Shown: positions 45,216 to 59,600 of the stretch, piece by piece | Layout of the letters: every line of letters starts with the position of its first letter | How positions within the stretch are numbered: the first letter of the stretch is position 1 | From: Rugalucina vietnamica | Lineage: Eukaryota; Mollusca; Bivalvia; Lucinida; Lucinidae | Length of the DNA stretch: 64,000 nt | Assembly: GCA_964017185.1 (NCBI GenBank) | Contig: OZ024882.1 | Coordinates: 39,281,988 to 39,345,987 of the forward strand | Reading direction: 5' to 3' | Translations under genes and position numbers: made by a program | The notes under the pieces: generated by a model | Told to the model about the DNA's origin: nothing | The model's database searches: none | The model's input: only the letters and a program-made list of their open reading frames with translations

Positions 45216-48200
45216 GTAAGGCACAAAAATTACAAAAATATCTTCATTTAGTAAACTTTTAATGCACCAATCATTTTAACCACGCTCCCCACACACAGGA
45301 AGGGCAAAGGATAGCTCGGCTACTTTTTAGCTTGCCTGTACGAAAGTACAGGAAGAGCTATTGCTGCAATGCAATCACCCCGGCGTCGGTGTTAGCGTTA
45401 GTGTTCGCGTTGCTCAAATGTTAAAGTTTTTTGGTTAAAGTTTATATCTCTTGAACATGCTGATGGATCAGGTTGATACTTTGCATGTTAGTAGATATTG
45501 GTCTGAAGTTTTATGCAGTACCATCATGACCCACCCTGGGTGACCTTGAGGTCAAGGGTTAAGGTCACAGACTTAGAAATTAAGGTTTTTGGTTTATGTT
45601 TTTACAAGTTTATATCTCTTGAACATGACGATGGATCAAGTTGATACTTTACATGTGAATAAACATTAAAACTGAGATCCTTTAAGAGCAGTGAACACAT
45701 TAAAGTGAAAGGGGATGGGCCATACCGCGGTTTCAACTACTAAAGTCTCGTCAGTGAACCTTTAGATTTTGCAACATGGAGCCAAAGAGAATTACATAAA
45801 TTTTGCAACTTTCAACAGGGTAGTCGATAAAAAGACTAATATTATCTAAATGGGACCAAATATGTTAAACTATTGTAAGAAAATGAATCTTAACCGATAA
45901 TAAATTTCTGATTTCTCAGAATATCCTCGCTGATCTCAAAGGACCAAAAAGAAAATATAACCTGCACTATGGATGATATAAGTAGATAAGTAAATATATG
46001 TGAGTAGATAAGTTTTATGCAGTACCATCATGACCCACCTTGGGTGCCCTTGATGTCAAGGTCATGAACTTAGAAACTTTGTGTTTGATGTCAAGGTCAT
46101 GGACTTAGAAACTTTGTGTTAAAGTTTTGGTTAAACTTTTTATAAGTATATACGTCTTGTACATGTTGACACTTTGCATGTTTGTAGATTTTGGTCTGAA
46201 GTTTTATGCGATATCATCAGGACTCACCTCAGTGACCTTGAGGTCAAAGGTCATTGGTCATAGACTTTGATAGATTTAGTGGCAAAGCGCAAGTCAGGCT
46301 AGCTACGCTGTCCTGCAACAGCTCTTATTTAATAGTCCTGGCAGTGCAGGGGATATGACGCGGTTTTGATATTAAGATCCTTACCCTAGGGAGATTTTCT
46401 ATTGCGAAGGGCAGGGCAAAGAGCATTGTTTTGACATCCAGTTTGTCCCATGGGGGTTCTGTCTATAACAGGTCGTTGAAAACTGAAAAGTCATAATCCC
46501 CACCCTTCCCCATAGGTGGGGGAGTGGTGGTTACAAATGACTGGCGCATATTCAACGGAAGCTCTTAGTCTAAGTCTTGAAGCATATTTCCACCACTGAG
46601 AATTGTCTGTATTCCTTTAAAAATAATAGTAATAACACTTTAATTTAAGAGGGTGTCCAGTTGGATTTAGATTGAGCCTAACCCTTCACGATGTACTCAT
46701 TTGAGACATAATATAATAATATACATCATTAAATTTTACAATATTACAGTAACAGGCATTCCATTATAAAATACAAAGTCAAAATTTCTTCACCTATGAA
46801 AATTCCTCTGTAAGATTTCTTGAACTGAACAATACAGGAGTTGAGCTTTGCTTGACATACATGTAATAATCAGTGCTAGTCCCACAAAGTACTTGTGCGC
46901 TGACTTGTATTTTTGAAAAGCACCGGATTTGCATTTATTCGAGCATGTACACTAAATAGAACAACTATGGTAAAGTTTTGAACACTAAACCGATTTCATG
47001 CCATTTCATCAAAGTGCTCTATCTAATTTCCAGATTTATTATTTATTTATTTATTTTATTTTTAATTTTTTTTTTATTTTTGTTTTTTCTTTCTTTTTTT
47101 TTTTTTTTTTTTTTTTTTTTGTTGTCTAATGTATGGGAATTTTTTTGTTAAACACCATTTTGGAAAATTTCATAAAACAATATTTCTATTTAACCTTACA
47201 CTTGTTTAAAATTTTGATATTGACATTACAGCGTTTTCTTTGCAGCATTTTTTCCTGACACTTGGAATTGTACCTTGTCTGGCTCTAATCCTGTATGCCA
47301 ATATAAGAATAGGTAGGTGAAAGTAAAGGTAACTACAGTATGTATATTCCATGGCAACCAGTTCTAATCCATTCTAGTCCAAAACCTTAATGATGCTTTA
47401 CAAAAGTCACTATAGTAACAGTTATTTGGGGCAAATGTTGTGAACGTTCTAACGTCTTCAGTTTCAAATGTCTCCTTCAATAATGTGGGTCATGAGGTGT
47501 CTGCACCATATACCAGCTCTACCACTCATTGTATGAACACTGTCAGACTACTTGTAAATTGCCTAATGGATTATGGACATAATCTTTATGGAACATGTAG
47601 CTACCAACTGAAATTAAAGAGCAGTCTATATAATTACAAACAAATGGTATTGTTAGTACATGTACATTGTATTGGATGGCTGAGTTTAATAGAATTTCTT
47701 TCAAAGGAAACATTGTATCATTAACCAAACATGGTGCCAAGACAGAGATTTTGCCAGGACCTTTTGTGTATAGCGACAAGTGTCACTTTGTGATGTGTAT
47801 TTGTTGACAGGTCCTGCAGAGATAGCTGAAATCCCTGAAGGTTATACCCCTCACTCCTGGGAATACGTACAGGTATAGTCACAGGGCTGGATGTTTTACT
47901 TCATCCATGTACCTCATTTATCTTGAGTCATCGATATGTTCAGAAAAAACATTATGAAAATTTGTCCATGCAATAAACAGATCTCTTTTAGCCTTTAAAA
48001 TTCAGAATTTTTCAGCAGAAAAATTTTGATAGTTTTCTTATTTTTGCTCAAAACATAGATTGTGGGTACACGTTAGAACTGCCTCGGCGAGGCGGTTGTA
48101 ACGAGTACCCACAATCTATGTTTTGGAGCAAAAATAAGAAAAGTATACCCCTGCATACCCCAATTTTGTTTTTAGCTCGCCTGTACCAAAGTACAGGAAG

Positions 48201-50646
48201 AGCTATTGCAGTCACCCCGGCGTCGGCGTCGGCGTTGCTCAAAATGTTAAAGTTTTTGGTTAAAGTTTTTATGAGTCTATATCGAAGTTTTTTTTTTCTA
48301 TATCTCCTTGTCCCTCTGTCTATGAATCCTTTGTCTCTACTGTACATGATTTTGGCCTTGAACAGGTTGTTAAGGAACCAACAAGAGGTAAAAATATTCT
48401 CGACCTATTTCTTCTCGATCAGCCCTCCCTACTCCACAGTACCCAAATTCTCCCACCTCTAGGTACCGGTGATCATGATATTGTATATCATGAACTAAAA
48501 ATCAATCTTCGAAGAAGACAGCAAAAACAGAGACCAATTAAATTGTACAAGAAGACAGACTGGACCGGCTTCAGGAAAGAAATGAGTGACTACCAACAAG
48601 TCTACCACAACCAAGTCACAGGATCAGACACAAATACCAAATGGACCGAATTCAAGAAAGCTCTAAAGCAAATGACCGAAAAATTTATCCCAACCAAATT
48701 TTGTAAGCCGAAAGAAAGCCAACCCTGGGTAACCCGCGAGATTAAACGACAAATGAACAAAAGAGACAAACTGTACGCAAAGATAAAACAAAACAGATCA
48801 AACCCTAATCTTAAAGAAAAATTCAAAGTCCTGAAACACACAATCCAAAAGAAACTTCGAGAGTCATATAACACCTACATTGAGTCAATCATAACCGACC
48901 AACAAGAAACATCAGAACCTAAACGACCCAACAAACGTCTCTATACCTTTATTAAACAGCAAAAATCTGATAGCAAAGAAATAAACTGCCTAAAATCCAA
49001 TGGTATTAATTATACTGACCATGTTGATAAAGCAAACATCCTTAATAACCAGTTTCAGTCTGTTTTCACCAAGCTTGTACCCCTTAAGTTGCGCCATCTT
49101 TTGAACCTTATCCTCCCAAGTGAACTCAATTTCCTGGTGATGCCAAACATAACAGTCACAGTTAGTGGAGTTGCAAAACAGCTCTCAAAGCTCAACCCAG
49201 GAAAAGCAGCCGGCCCGGACAATCTCACTTCAAGGATTCTTAAAGAGCTTCACAAAGAAATAGCTCCCATACTGACAGATATTTTTAACACATCACTCTC
49301 TGAAGGTACAGTTCCAAAGGACTGGAAGAACGCCTACGTGACACCAGTGTACAAAAAAGGACCCAAATCAAAACCCGAAAACTACCGCCCAATTTCACTT
49401 ACCTGTATCTGCTGTAAAGTCCTAGAACACATTATCACCTCTAACATAATGGCCCATCTTGATAAAAACAACCTTCTCTTTCATAATCAGCATGGCTTCA
49501 AAAGTCGGGTTAGCTGTGAAACTCAATTGATCCAATTTACACAGGACCTCTACGACACCCTAAATGATAAAGGCCAGGCTGATGTCATAGTCATGGACTT
49601 CAGCAAGGCATTTGATAAGGTAGACCATCAAAGGCTCTTGCTGAAGCTCCATCGACTAGGTATCAACCATGGGGTAATTACATGGATCCAGTCTTTCCTC
49701 TTGGACAGAAGTCAGTGTGTCGTACTAGAGGGCGAGAAATCAGATGCTTGTCCTGTCCTTTCAGGTGTCCCCCAAGGGTCAGTACTGGGTCCATGTCTTT
49801 TCTCATGTATATAAATGACATGCCTGAAACTATTAAGAGCAATATCAGACTGTTTGCAGATGATACCATTATGTATCTTACCATCTCCAACCTATCAGAC
49901 TGCCTTGACCTTCAAAAAGATCTTTCAAACCTTGAAGCATGGGAGAGTGAATGGCTCATGGCTTTCAACCCAGATAAATGTGAAGTGATTAGAATTACAA
50001 AGAAACATAAACCCTTTATTTTCGACTACAAACTTCACAACAAAACACTCCAAACTACCAAAAATGCGAAATACCTGGGATTGAATATATCTGATGACCT
50101 TTCTTGGACCAAACACATCAACCAGACCACCGCAAAAGGAAACAACACTTTAAAATTTATCAAAAGAAATATTCAAACACACAATATCAGGATCAAAGAG
50201 ACAGCCTACAAAACTTATGTCAGACCCCTCTTAGAATACTCTTCATCAGTCTGGGATCCATGGCAGAAGAAATACATAGAACAGCTTGAGATGGTCCAAC
50301 ACAGGGCAGTGCGATACATTCTAAACGATAACGCAAGTACCAGCAGCGTCACCGAAATGTTAAAAAAGGTAAGTCTTCCTACTCTAAAAACACGTCGAAA
50401 AATATCATCCCTGGTAATGCTTTATAAAATTCAGTCAGGCCTAGTCCGAATCCCTCTCCCACCATACATCACACCCACAATGCGTAACAGGCTTTCCATT
50501 CCATACTCAAGTATCAATGCTCATTTGTATTCCTTCTTTCCGAGAACTGCAAGACTATGGAACAACCTCCCCCCTGACCTGATCAATTGTCCAGACCTGG
50601 AATCATTCCGGGCTGGACTCGCCTCTCATCTCTTCTGAAACAGTAA

Positions 50647-50690
<44 letters not shown>

Positions 50691-53600
50691 CCACCACTGA
50701 TTTCATACCTCCAACCATAATTGTCCTTATGGGCCAGTAAGCGCTACTCATTCATTGGAAATCATCATCATCATCATCATTATCATCATCATCAATCTAA
50801 GAACTACCCAAATTCCTTCAACTACTATTCAAGTGGATGAAATTCCAAATTCCACTGTTTTACAATAGCAACAATTATAATGACTCCCAATCCAATCCAA
50901 TCCATTTTTTTTTTTTTTCCCTAAAAATTCTTTTTTCTTTTGGCCATTTCCACACGCACTCCACGTAATACTCTTTATGAGGTGTATGGAGTATCTGGCA
51001 GATTCAGAGTTGTAGATGGATCAAGTTGATACTTTGCATGTTGGTAGATATTGGTCTGAAGTTTTATGCTGTACCATCATGACCCACCTGGGTGACCTTG
51101 AGGTCAAGGTCACGGACTTAGAAATTTTTTGTTAAAGTTTTTGGTTAAAGTTTTTATAAGTCTATATCTCTTGAAGTTGTTGATGGATCAGGTTGATACT
51201 TTGCATAATGGTACATATTGGTCTGACGTTTTATTCTGTACCATCATGACCCACCTGGGTGACCTTGAGGTCAAGGTTACGGACTTAGAAATTTTGTGTT
51301 AGAGTTTTTGGTTAAAGTTTTTATAAGTCTATATCTCTTGAATATGTAGAGGGATCAAGTTGATACTTTGCATGTTGGTAGATATTGGTCTGAAGTTTTA
51401 TGCTGTACCATCATGACCCACCTGGGTGACCTTGAGGTCAAGGTTACGGGCTTAGAAATTTTGTGTTAGAGTTTTTGGTTAAAGTTTTTATAAGTCTATA
51501 TCTTTTGAATATGTAGAGGGATCAAGTTGATACTTTGCATGTTGGTAGATATTGGTCTGAAGTTTTATGCTGTACCATCATGACCCACCTGGGTGACCTT
51601 GAGTTCAAGGTCACAGACTTTGAAATTTTATGTTAAAGCTTTTGCTTAAAGTGTTTTGAACTGTATATTGCTGGAACAAATGGATGGATCTAGTTGATAC
51701 TTTGCTGTTAGATATTATATTCTTTTATTATGCTGTAGCATCTCGACTCACCTGTGGTCAAGGTCACAGACTTAGATTTTAGGTTATAAGTCTATATCAA
51801 ATATGTAGATGGATCAAGTTGAACTTAGCATGTTGGTAGATATTGGTCTGAAGTTTTATGCTGTACCATCACAACCCACCTGAGTGACAATGAGGTCAAT
51901 GTCTTTGGTCGTAGATTTAATAGATTTAGTGACAAAGCACAAGTCAGGCGAGCTACGCTGTCCTGCGCCAGCTCTTATTGGCGAGGCGGTTGTAACGAGT
52001 ACCCACAATCTATGTTTTGGAGCAAAAATAAGAAAAATAAGTATACCCCTGCATACCCCAATTTTGTTTTTATGAAAGTGGGGTATGAGAGGGTATACAT
52101 TACACGGACATGTTTTTGTGATGTAAAATGTTGTGATTATCATTACTACATGTCTCTCAAGATGCTTTGTCTCTGCGGTAGAGCATCAGGCTTCATTGTG
52201 AGCTGTTAGGGTTTGAAACCTACCATCCTTGAGATAGACAACTAACTTCTGCCATCATTATACCCCCAGCATTTATGCTGACGGGTATATAGTTTTCGCT
52301 TTTCCATTCATCCGTATGTTCGTTAGTTCGTTTGTTCGTTCGTTCGTTCGTTAGTTCAGTAGAATTTGCGTCAAAGTTTTGGTTAAAGTTTCTCTAGTGG
52401 TGTATATCTCATGCAGTTATAGTCAGAAACCATTCATATTTGGACCATAGGTACCCTATAGGGTTTGCCTTGTTTCCATGAGTTCGGACCCCAGGGTCCA
52501 TGCCCGGGGGTGGGGCTAGAGATCAAAATCTAGGTCACCTTTAATTTGCAACAAAGTTTTTGTTATGTGCCAGGCGTAACTAGAAGATTAAGGAAACCAA
52601 CAAGTTGGTTAGCCAGCAACAAGCTTTGTTTAAAATTTAACAAATCTATTTAGAAGTGATTTAACCAGTAATTACATGTGAAACAATCAAAAGCATATAT
52701 ACAATCAAACAAAAATGAATGTACAATACCTTTCAAGATGTTAATTCCCTTAAAGAATGTCTGAATGTCCCTCAGAATTTTTAACACAAGTCTGTATCAG
52801 TTTCTGATCCCAAGAATTAAAGTTGTTTCAAAATAGCACTATGTCCCAATCCAGAATCGAATATCACAAAGTAATCCAAGAATAAGTTTAAATTCCAGTA
52901 AGGTAGATTTTGACTTCTTAATAGTAACAGTACCCAAAGATTGTCCTTATGAAAATTTGTAGCCCTTATATAGCACTGAGGAACATTCAGGATTCTTCCA
53001 GCAAATTCTATGGAGTATAATATACTAAAAATAACAAGTTGTTTACCAAAATTTAATGTTCTGGAATATTCTAGAGAGGCCATTATCCTTCCAGAAAATT
53101 CCACAATATTCTTTTGACATAAAAAAAGATTTTTTCTAGAAGATTCTACATCTTTCCAGGTTCTTCCAGATTTTTCCGGACTTTTCCGTCAAAGAACAAT
53201 TTGAAATTTCTAGAAAATTCTGAAGTAAACAACCTGTTTATGTCCAATATCTGGGACACTAAAAGTAAATAATTGCTAAGGACAACAAGTAAATGTCATA
53301 TGTATAACATCATACTTTCCTGGGCATACTCTCTTGGGAAGTTTACCAGTACTGTATGCACATCTTTCAACAAGTTACTGTCATACATAACACTTCCCCT
53401 CTTCAAAGAAAAGAAAGTTTTATAAAATAAAGCTTTCTTTTGCAATACTGGATAATTGTATACAATATGTTTAGCAGAATTTGTGCAAAACTAATCAAAT
53501 ACAACAGCACAAAGCTGGACATCAGCATTGTAGAGGCACTTAAGCTCTGCTTAGGGTGTCTGGAATGATATTATCTCTTCCTCGGATATGTCTGATGTCA

Positions 53601-56600
53601 AGATTGTGCTCTTGCAACATGAGACTCCACCTGAGTAAACGCTGGTTCTTGTTTTTCGTTTTATGTATGAAAGTCAGTGGATTGTGGTCACTGAAGACAA
53701 CAATTGGTGCATGTGAAGAAGCTAAGTAAACTTCAAAGTGCTGAAGCGCAAGGATTAGAGATAGGCATTCTTTCTCTATGGTAGAGTAATTTCTCTGATG
53801 CTTGTTAAACTTTTTGGAAAAATAACAAACAGGATGGTCAACACCATTGTCATCTTCTTGCAACAATACACTGCCTGCACCAACATCACTGGCATCTACA
53901 GCCAACTTGAACTCTTTGTCAAAACTTGGTGCTAAGAGAACCGGAGCACTTCTAAGTATGGCCTTGAGCTTATCAAATGACTTCTGGCAGTCATCTGTCC
54001 AAACATACTTGGCCTTCTTACCAAGCAAGTTTGTCAGAGGCTCAGCTATAGCCGAGAAGTTGTTGCAGAATTTCCTGTAATATCCAGCCATACCCAGAAA
54101 GCGCATCAGTTGTCTTTTGCTAGTAGGTACAGGAAAATCTGAAATAGCCTCAACTTTAGCTTCTACAGGTTTTACCTGACCTTGACCTACAATGTGTCCA
54201 AGAAATGTCAAGTTTGCATGGCAAAATTCACTTTTTGCCAAGTTCACAGTTAGTTTAGCATCACTTAGCCGGTCAAAGAATGTTCTGATTGTCTGCAAGT
54301 GTTGTTGCCACTCCTCACTGAAGATAATAGCGTCGTCGATATAGGCTTTACAGCCATCCAGATTGGAAATCAAACTGTTGACCAGCCGCTGAAAAGTCGC
54401 AGGCGAGTTCTTCATTCCAAATGGCATGACTTTATACTGGTACAGTCCATCTGGTGTAACAAATGCTGAGATCTCCTTTGCTCTGTCCGTGAGGGGTATC
54501 TGCCAAAATCCCTTTAGCAGATCGAACTTTGTAACATACTTGGCATGTCCAATATTATCAATGCAGTCATCGATTCGTGGGATGGGAAAAGTGTCTGTTT
54601 TAGTGACAGAATTGACTTTTCGATAGTCTGTGCACATTCTAAATGTCCCGTCTGGCTTTGGTACAAAAATACAAGGAGAACTCCATTCACTTTGGCTTGG
54701 TTCAATGAAATCATTGTCCAGCAAATATTGAACTTCTTCCCTGAGATATTGCTGTTTTACAGGGTTCATTCTGTAAGGATGTTGCTTTACAGGTTTTGAA
54801 CCTTCAATAATGTCAACATCATGATAGATTTTGTCAGTTCTGGATGGAATGTCCGGAAATAAGTGCTCATATTCGAGAACTAACTGTTTCAGTTCAAGTC
54901 TTTTGTCTGAATCAAGGTGAGACAGTTTCTGATCAAGATTCTGTAGTATGTCAGAATTCTGGAGTTTCGATGACGAGGGATCAGATTTCTCCAAGTTGAA
55001 GTCCTCAGTCCATTTGATTTTGTTCATGAGGGACAGAATTAACTATATTTACTGATGAAATAACATTACTATCTCTATCAATGTACTTTTTAAGCATATT
55101 AATGTGACAAAGCTGTTTTTGCTTGCGCCTCCCAGGAGTGTTGACAATGTAATTTGCGTCACTTAACTTTTTGTCAACAGTATAAGGGCCAAAGTTTCTA
55201 GCTTGCAAAGGGTGGCCTGGAATTGGCAAAAGAGCAAGCACCTTGTCTCCAGGTTCAAAATTTCTGTCTTGAGCATTTTCATCATAACGAACCTTCATTT
55301 TGTTTTGAGCTGACTTGAGATTGGTCCGAGCTGCTTCACAGGCTTTTGATAGTCTGGTTTTGAAATCAGACACATACTGAAGTAAGTTCAAAGGTACAAG
55401 TAGGCAAAGATCAGGAAAAGACGCAATCAGAAAAAGATTCCCACTCCAAAAACCGAGGTGGGAAAAAACCAAAGTAACAATCAGGTACTTTATACCATAA
55501 AACATATAGTAAGCCGAATGAGCAGCTATTTTCCCAATAGGTGGCCACTCAGTTACCTTAACTTAACTAAAAATATGAAAACATACATAAGGCGCCAACA
55601 GCACAAAAAAATTAAACACCAAGACATACAACAAAAAGAACCACCAAAGAACTGTCATCATCTGAGAGAAATTTCTCTTTTAGAAGTTTTAACGGTCCAC
55701 GTACAGTGTGCCCAAAAACAAGCTCAAATGGGCTGAACCCCAGAGACTCTTGTACAGATTCTCTTACAGCAAATAGAAGCAAGTGTATGCCTTCATCCCA
55801 ATCTTTTTCAGTGTCAAAGCAGTAAGATCTGATCATGTTTTTCAAAGTTTGATGGAATCTTTCTAAGGCTTCTTGGCTTTCAGGGTGGTAAGCCGATGAC
55901 TTGTATTGCTTAATTCCAAGTTCGTACATGACTTGCTGAAAAATTCCTGACATAAAATTTGAGCCCTGGTCTGACTGGATAGATTTTGGGAGGCCTACAA
56001 ATGTGAAGAACTTCACAAGTGCATTAACTATTGTTTTAGCCTTGATATTTCTGAGTGGGATAGCTTCAGGAAAGCGAGTTGAAGCACACATTATGGTCAG
56101 AAGATATTCACAACCTTTCTTTGTTTTGGGTAAGGGACCTACACAATCAATAATCACTCTGCTGAAAGGTTCATCAAAGGCAGGAATGGGCTGCAATTGA
56201 GCTTTTGGAATGGTCTGATTGGGCTTTCCTACCATTTGACAAGTGTGGCAGGATTTGCAATGCTGTGAAACACTATCAGATTTTAATCCTGGCCAGTAGA
56301 AATGATTTAGAATCTTGTGATAGGTCTTATTTACACCTAAATGGCCTGACATGGGTGTTTCATGAGACAAGTTTAAGATTTCAGGGCGATAAACCCTAGG
56401 AACCACAATTTAGAGACTGCTGCGGAGACATCCGGAGGACGCCATTTTCTCATCAAAATGCCATTTTTGACATAATAGCAAACAGGAACCTGGGATATTT
56501 CATTTTCATTAAAAGCCCTTTCAAATAAAGGCGAGATCTCAGGATCACTTTGTTGTTCTTTACAAAGCTGTGACCTTGACAGCTGGTCATGACCTTGGTC

Positions 56601-59600
56601 ATTTGAGTTGGAAGGTGAAAGGTCATTTTCCGACCCTGACCTTGGATTGCTAGGGTCAGTCTGAATATCAGACTGACTAGGGGAAAGAGATGTTGAAATC
56701 TCTTTATTAAAGGACTGACCTATCAAAGTGTCAGTTAAATTTATGTCCTGCATCCCATCATATAATTTGGCTTTCTTAGCCATTGCCCTAGTAACAGCAC
56801 AAGAAGGGTAAAGGTCAGGAATTTCCTGCTCAATGGGATCAGGTGGTTGATCAACACATGGTGTGTTGGTCAAAAGTGGGTTTACCACAACCTTATCTCC
56901 TGCCAATTCATTGCCTAACAGCAAATGAATACCTTTAAAAGGTAAGGAAGGTCTAATACCTACAGCCACGGGACCTTTAACTAAGTCTGAGGACAAATAG
57001 ATATTATGGAGCGGTACATTAACAAATCCACACTCTACGCCCTGGATAAGGACACTTGTCCCAGAAGAAGACTTCTCGGAAAATGGCAAGGTATCTGCCA
57101 AGATAAGGGATTGAGAAGCTCCGGTATCTCGTAAGATTTTGATAGGGGTAGACTGGGCAGAGTCACTGTTAAGTGACACAAAACCATCTGATAAGAATGG
57201 TAATAGAATCCTCAGAGACTGACTCTTTACAAGTTCTGGTCAGTATAGGGTTTTCTTCCTGGATACAAGACTGTGGTTTAGCCTTTAAGGAGGTGAGGCC
57301 TGTCGGTTTAGCACTATCTAGATTTTCTCTTTCTTTCTTTCTTTCGTTTCAGTGCCAAACATTCAGAAATAATGTGGCCAGTTTTCTTACAATAATTACA
57401 AATTGGCTGGGATAAGGGATTTTGTCCTTTGTTTTCACTAGAAAATTTGGGTTTTGGACTGGAATTGTCAGTTGGATTACTGGGATTGGCTTTGGGACCA
57501 AACTGAGGGGAATATGGTTTTGACTGAGGGGTAATTTGCTTTGATTGAGGGTTATATGGTTTCCTAGGATATGGCTTGTTGACAAATGAAGCCTTATGAG
57601 TCAAAGCATAGTCATCAGCTAAACGTGCTGCTGTTTCCAAGTTTTCAACTTCTCTTTCGTTCAAGAAAGCCTTAACATCAGAATTTATGCACCGTTTGAA
57701 TTCTTCAACAAGCATGAGCTGCCTTAGCTTTGCATGATCAGAACCTACTTTCTTTGAAGAACACCATCTATCAAATAGTTGCTCTTTTGTTCTAGCAAAC
57801 TCAATATGAGTCTGGTCATGTTCTTTTCTACAGTCTCTAAATTTCTGCCTGTATGCCTCAGGGACCAGCTCATAAGCCCTAAGAATAAATTCCTTTACTG
57901 TATCATAATCTGAGCTTTGCTCAAGAGAAAGCTGAGTGTAAATTTCTCGAGCTTTACCAATTACAACACTTTGCAAAAGCAAGGTCCAGTGCTCTCTTGG
58001 CCATTTCAAGTTTTCTGCCACCTTCTCAAAATGTAAGAAATATTTGTCAACCTCTTTTTTTTGAAATGGAGGAACGAGACGAATGTGTTTTGTGACATCA
58101 AATATTTTGCTTGTGTCTGAAGATAAAGATTTTGATTTTAATTTTTCATTAAATTCAATTTCTTTGATTCTTAACTGAAATAGCCTTTCTCTTTCTTTTT
58201 CTTCATTTTCAAATCTCAATTTTTCTTTTTCAATTTCGAGCCGTTCTTCTCGTTCTAATTTTTCTTTTTCAAGTCTTTCTTCTCGTTCTAATTTTTCATA
58301 TTCTAAAGCTCTTTGTTTCTCCTTCTCTCGTTCTTCCATTTCTAACCTTTGTTTATGCATTCTTTCTTCCCGTTCTAAAGTTTCCAATCTTATTCTTTCT
58401 TCCCTTTCGTTCTTTTCTGCCCTTATTCTTTCATCCCGCTCTAAAGTTTCCAACCTTATTCTTTCTTCATACTCAAATTTTAGTTTTTCCATCTCAATTT
58501 GTCTTTTGATTTCTAGTTCCCTCAACTGCAAGTCAGTCTGAGTGACTAGAATCTGAGAAGTAGCCGAGGAATCAAAAATTTCCTCGTCAACAAAAAACTG
58601 AATCAAAATGTTCTTAATTTCATGTTTTAACATGGAAGTCTTGATATTTGACAACCCATAATGATCAGCTATGTCTAAGAGGTCACTCTTTTTGGCCTTA
58701 TCTAACAGCTCCTGAGAAGGCGCAGCAATAAAGTCACTTAGTTTGAATGACATGGTTGCTTTTTGCTGGCTTTAGCTATTTAAACAGCAAACAGTGAAGA
58801 TACTTTAGAATTTTAAATAAATTTGGTGCACAAGAAATTTCAATCCCGGCGCAGCCCCCAATTCTGTTACGTGCCAGGCGTAACTAGAAGATTAAGGAAA
58901 CCAACAAGTTGGTTAGCCAGCAACAAGCTTTGTTTAAAATTTAACAAATCTATTTAGAAGTGATTTAACCAGTAATTACATGTGAAACAATCAAAAGCAT
59001 ATATACAATCAAACAAAAATGAATGTACAATACCTTTCAAGATGTTAATTCCCTTAAAGAATGTCTGAATGTCCCTCAGAATTTTTTAACACAAGTCTGT
59101 ATCAGTTTCTGATCCCAAGAATTAAAGTTTGTTTCAAAATAGCACTATGTCCCAATCCAGAATCGAATATCACAAAGTAATCCAAGAATAAGTTTGAATT
59201 CCAGTAAGATAGATTTTGACTTCTTAATAGTAACAGTACCCAAAGATTGTCCTTATGAAAATTTGTAGCCCTTATATAGCACTGAGGAACATTCAGGATT
59301 CTTCCAGCAAATTCTATGATATCATATACTAAAAATAACAAGTTGTTTACCAAAATTTAATGTTCTGGAATATTCTAGAGAGGCCATTATCCTTCCAGAA
59401 AATTCCACAATATTCTTTTGACATAAAAAAAAAGATTTTTTCTAGAAGATTCTACATCTTTCCAGGTTCTTCCAGATTTTTCCGGACTTTTCCGTCAAAG
59501 AACAGTTTGAAATTTCTAGAAAATTCTGAAGTAAACAACCTGTTTATGTCCAATATCTGGGACACTAAAAGTAAATAATTGCTAAGGACAACAAGTAAAC

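Larger units (their letters stand above)
48283..50990 (+). mobile_element. CR1/Jockey-type LINE inserted in a monomer element
   Basis: It separates a monomer at TCTATATC from its continuation near TGTAGATGGATC. It is 5'-truncated within the endonuclease. The 3' UTR contains two ATC microsatellites (50650-50692 and 50763-50793). The 3' edge is placed between 50940 and 51012 only approximately. Confidence 0.75.
48175..51979 (+). mobile_element. Hairpin-start monomer element carrying a LINE
   Basis: Starts GCTCGCCTGTACCAAAGTAC (hairpin), GCGTCGGCGTCGGCG low-complexity, and ends CAGGCGAGCTACGCTGTCCT followed by CAGCTCTTATT. After the LINE, four monomers of 167 bp (GATGGATCAAGTTGATAC-type at 51015, 51182, 51349, 51516) plus degenerate ones follow. 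Each monomer has TGACCTTGAGGTCA. Same family as 45329-46329. Confidence 0.75.

Noticed and set aside
47440..47724. 94-codon frame in the NDUFB5 intron as an alternative exon
   Set aside because: It lacks flanking splice sites in a compatible phase and no similarity to the protein family; exons b and c join in phase without it.
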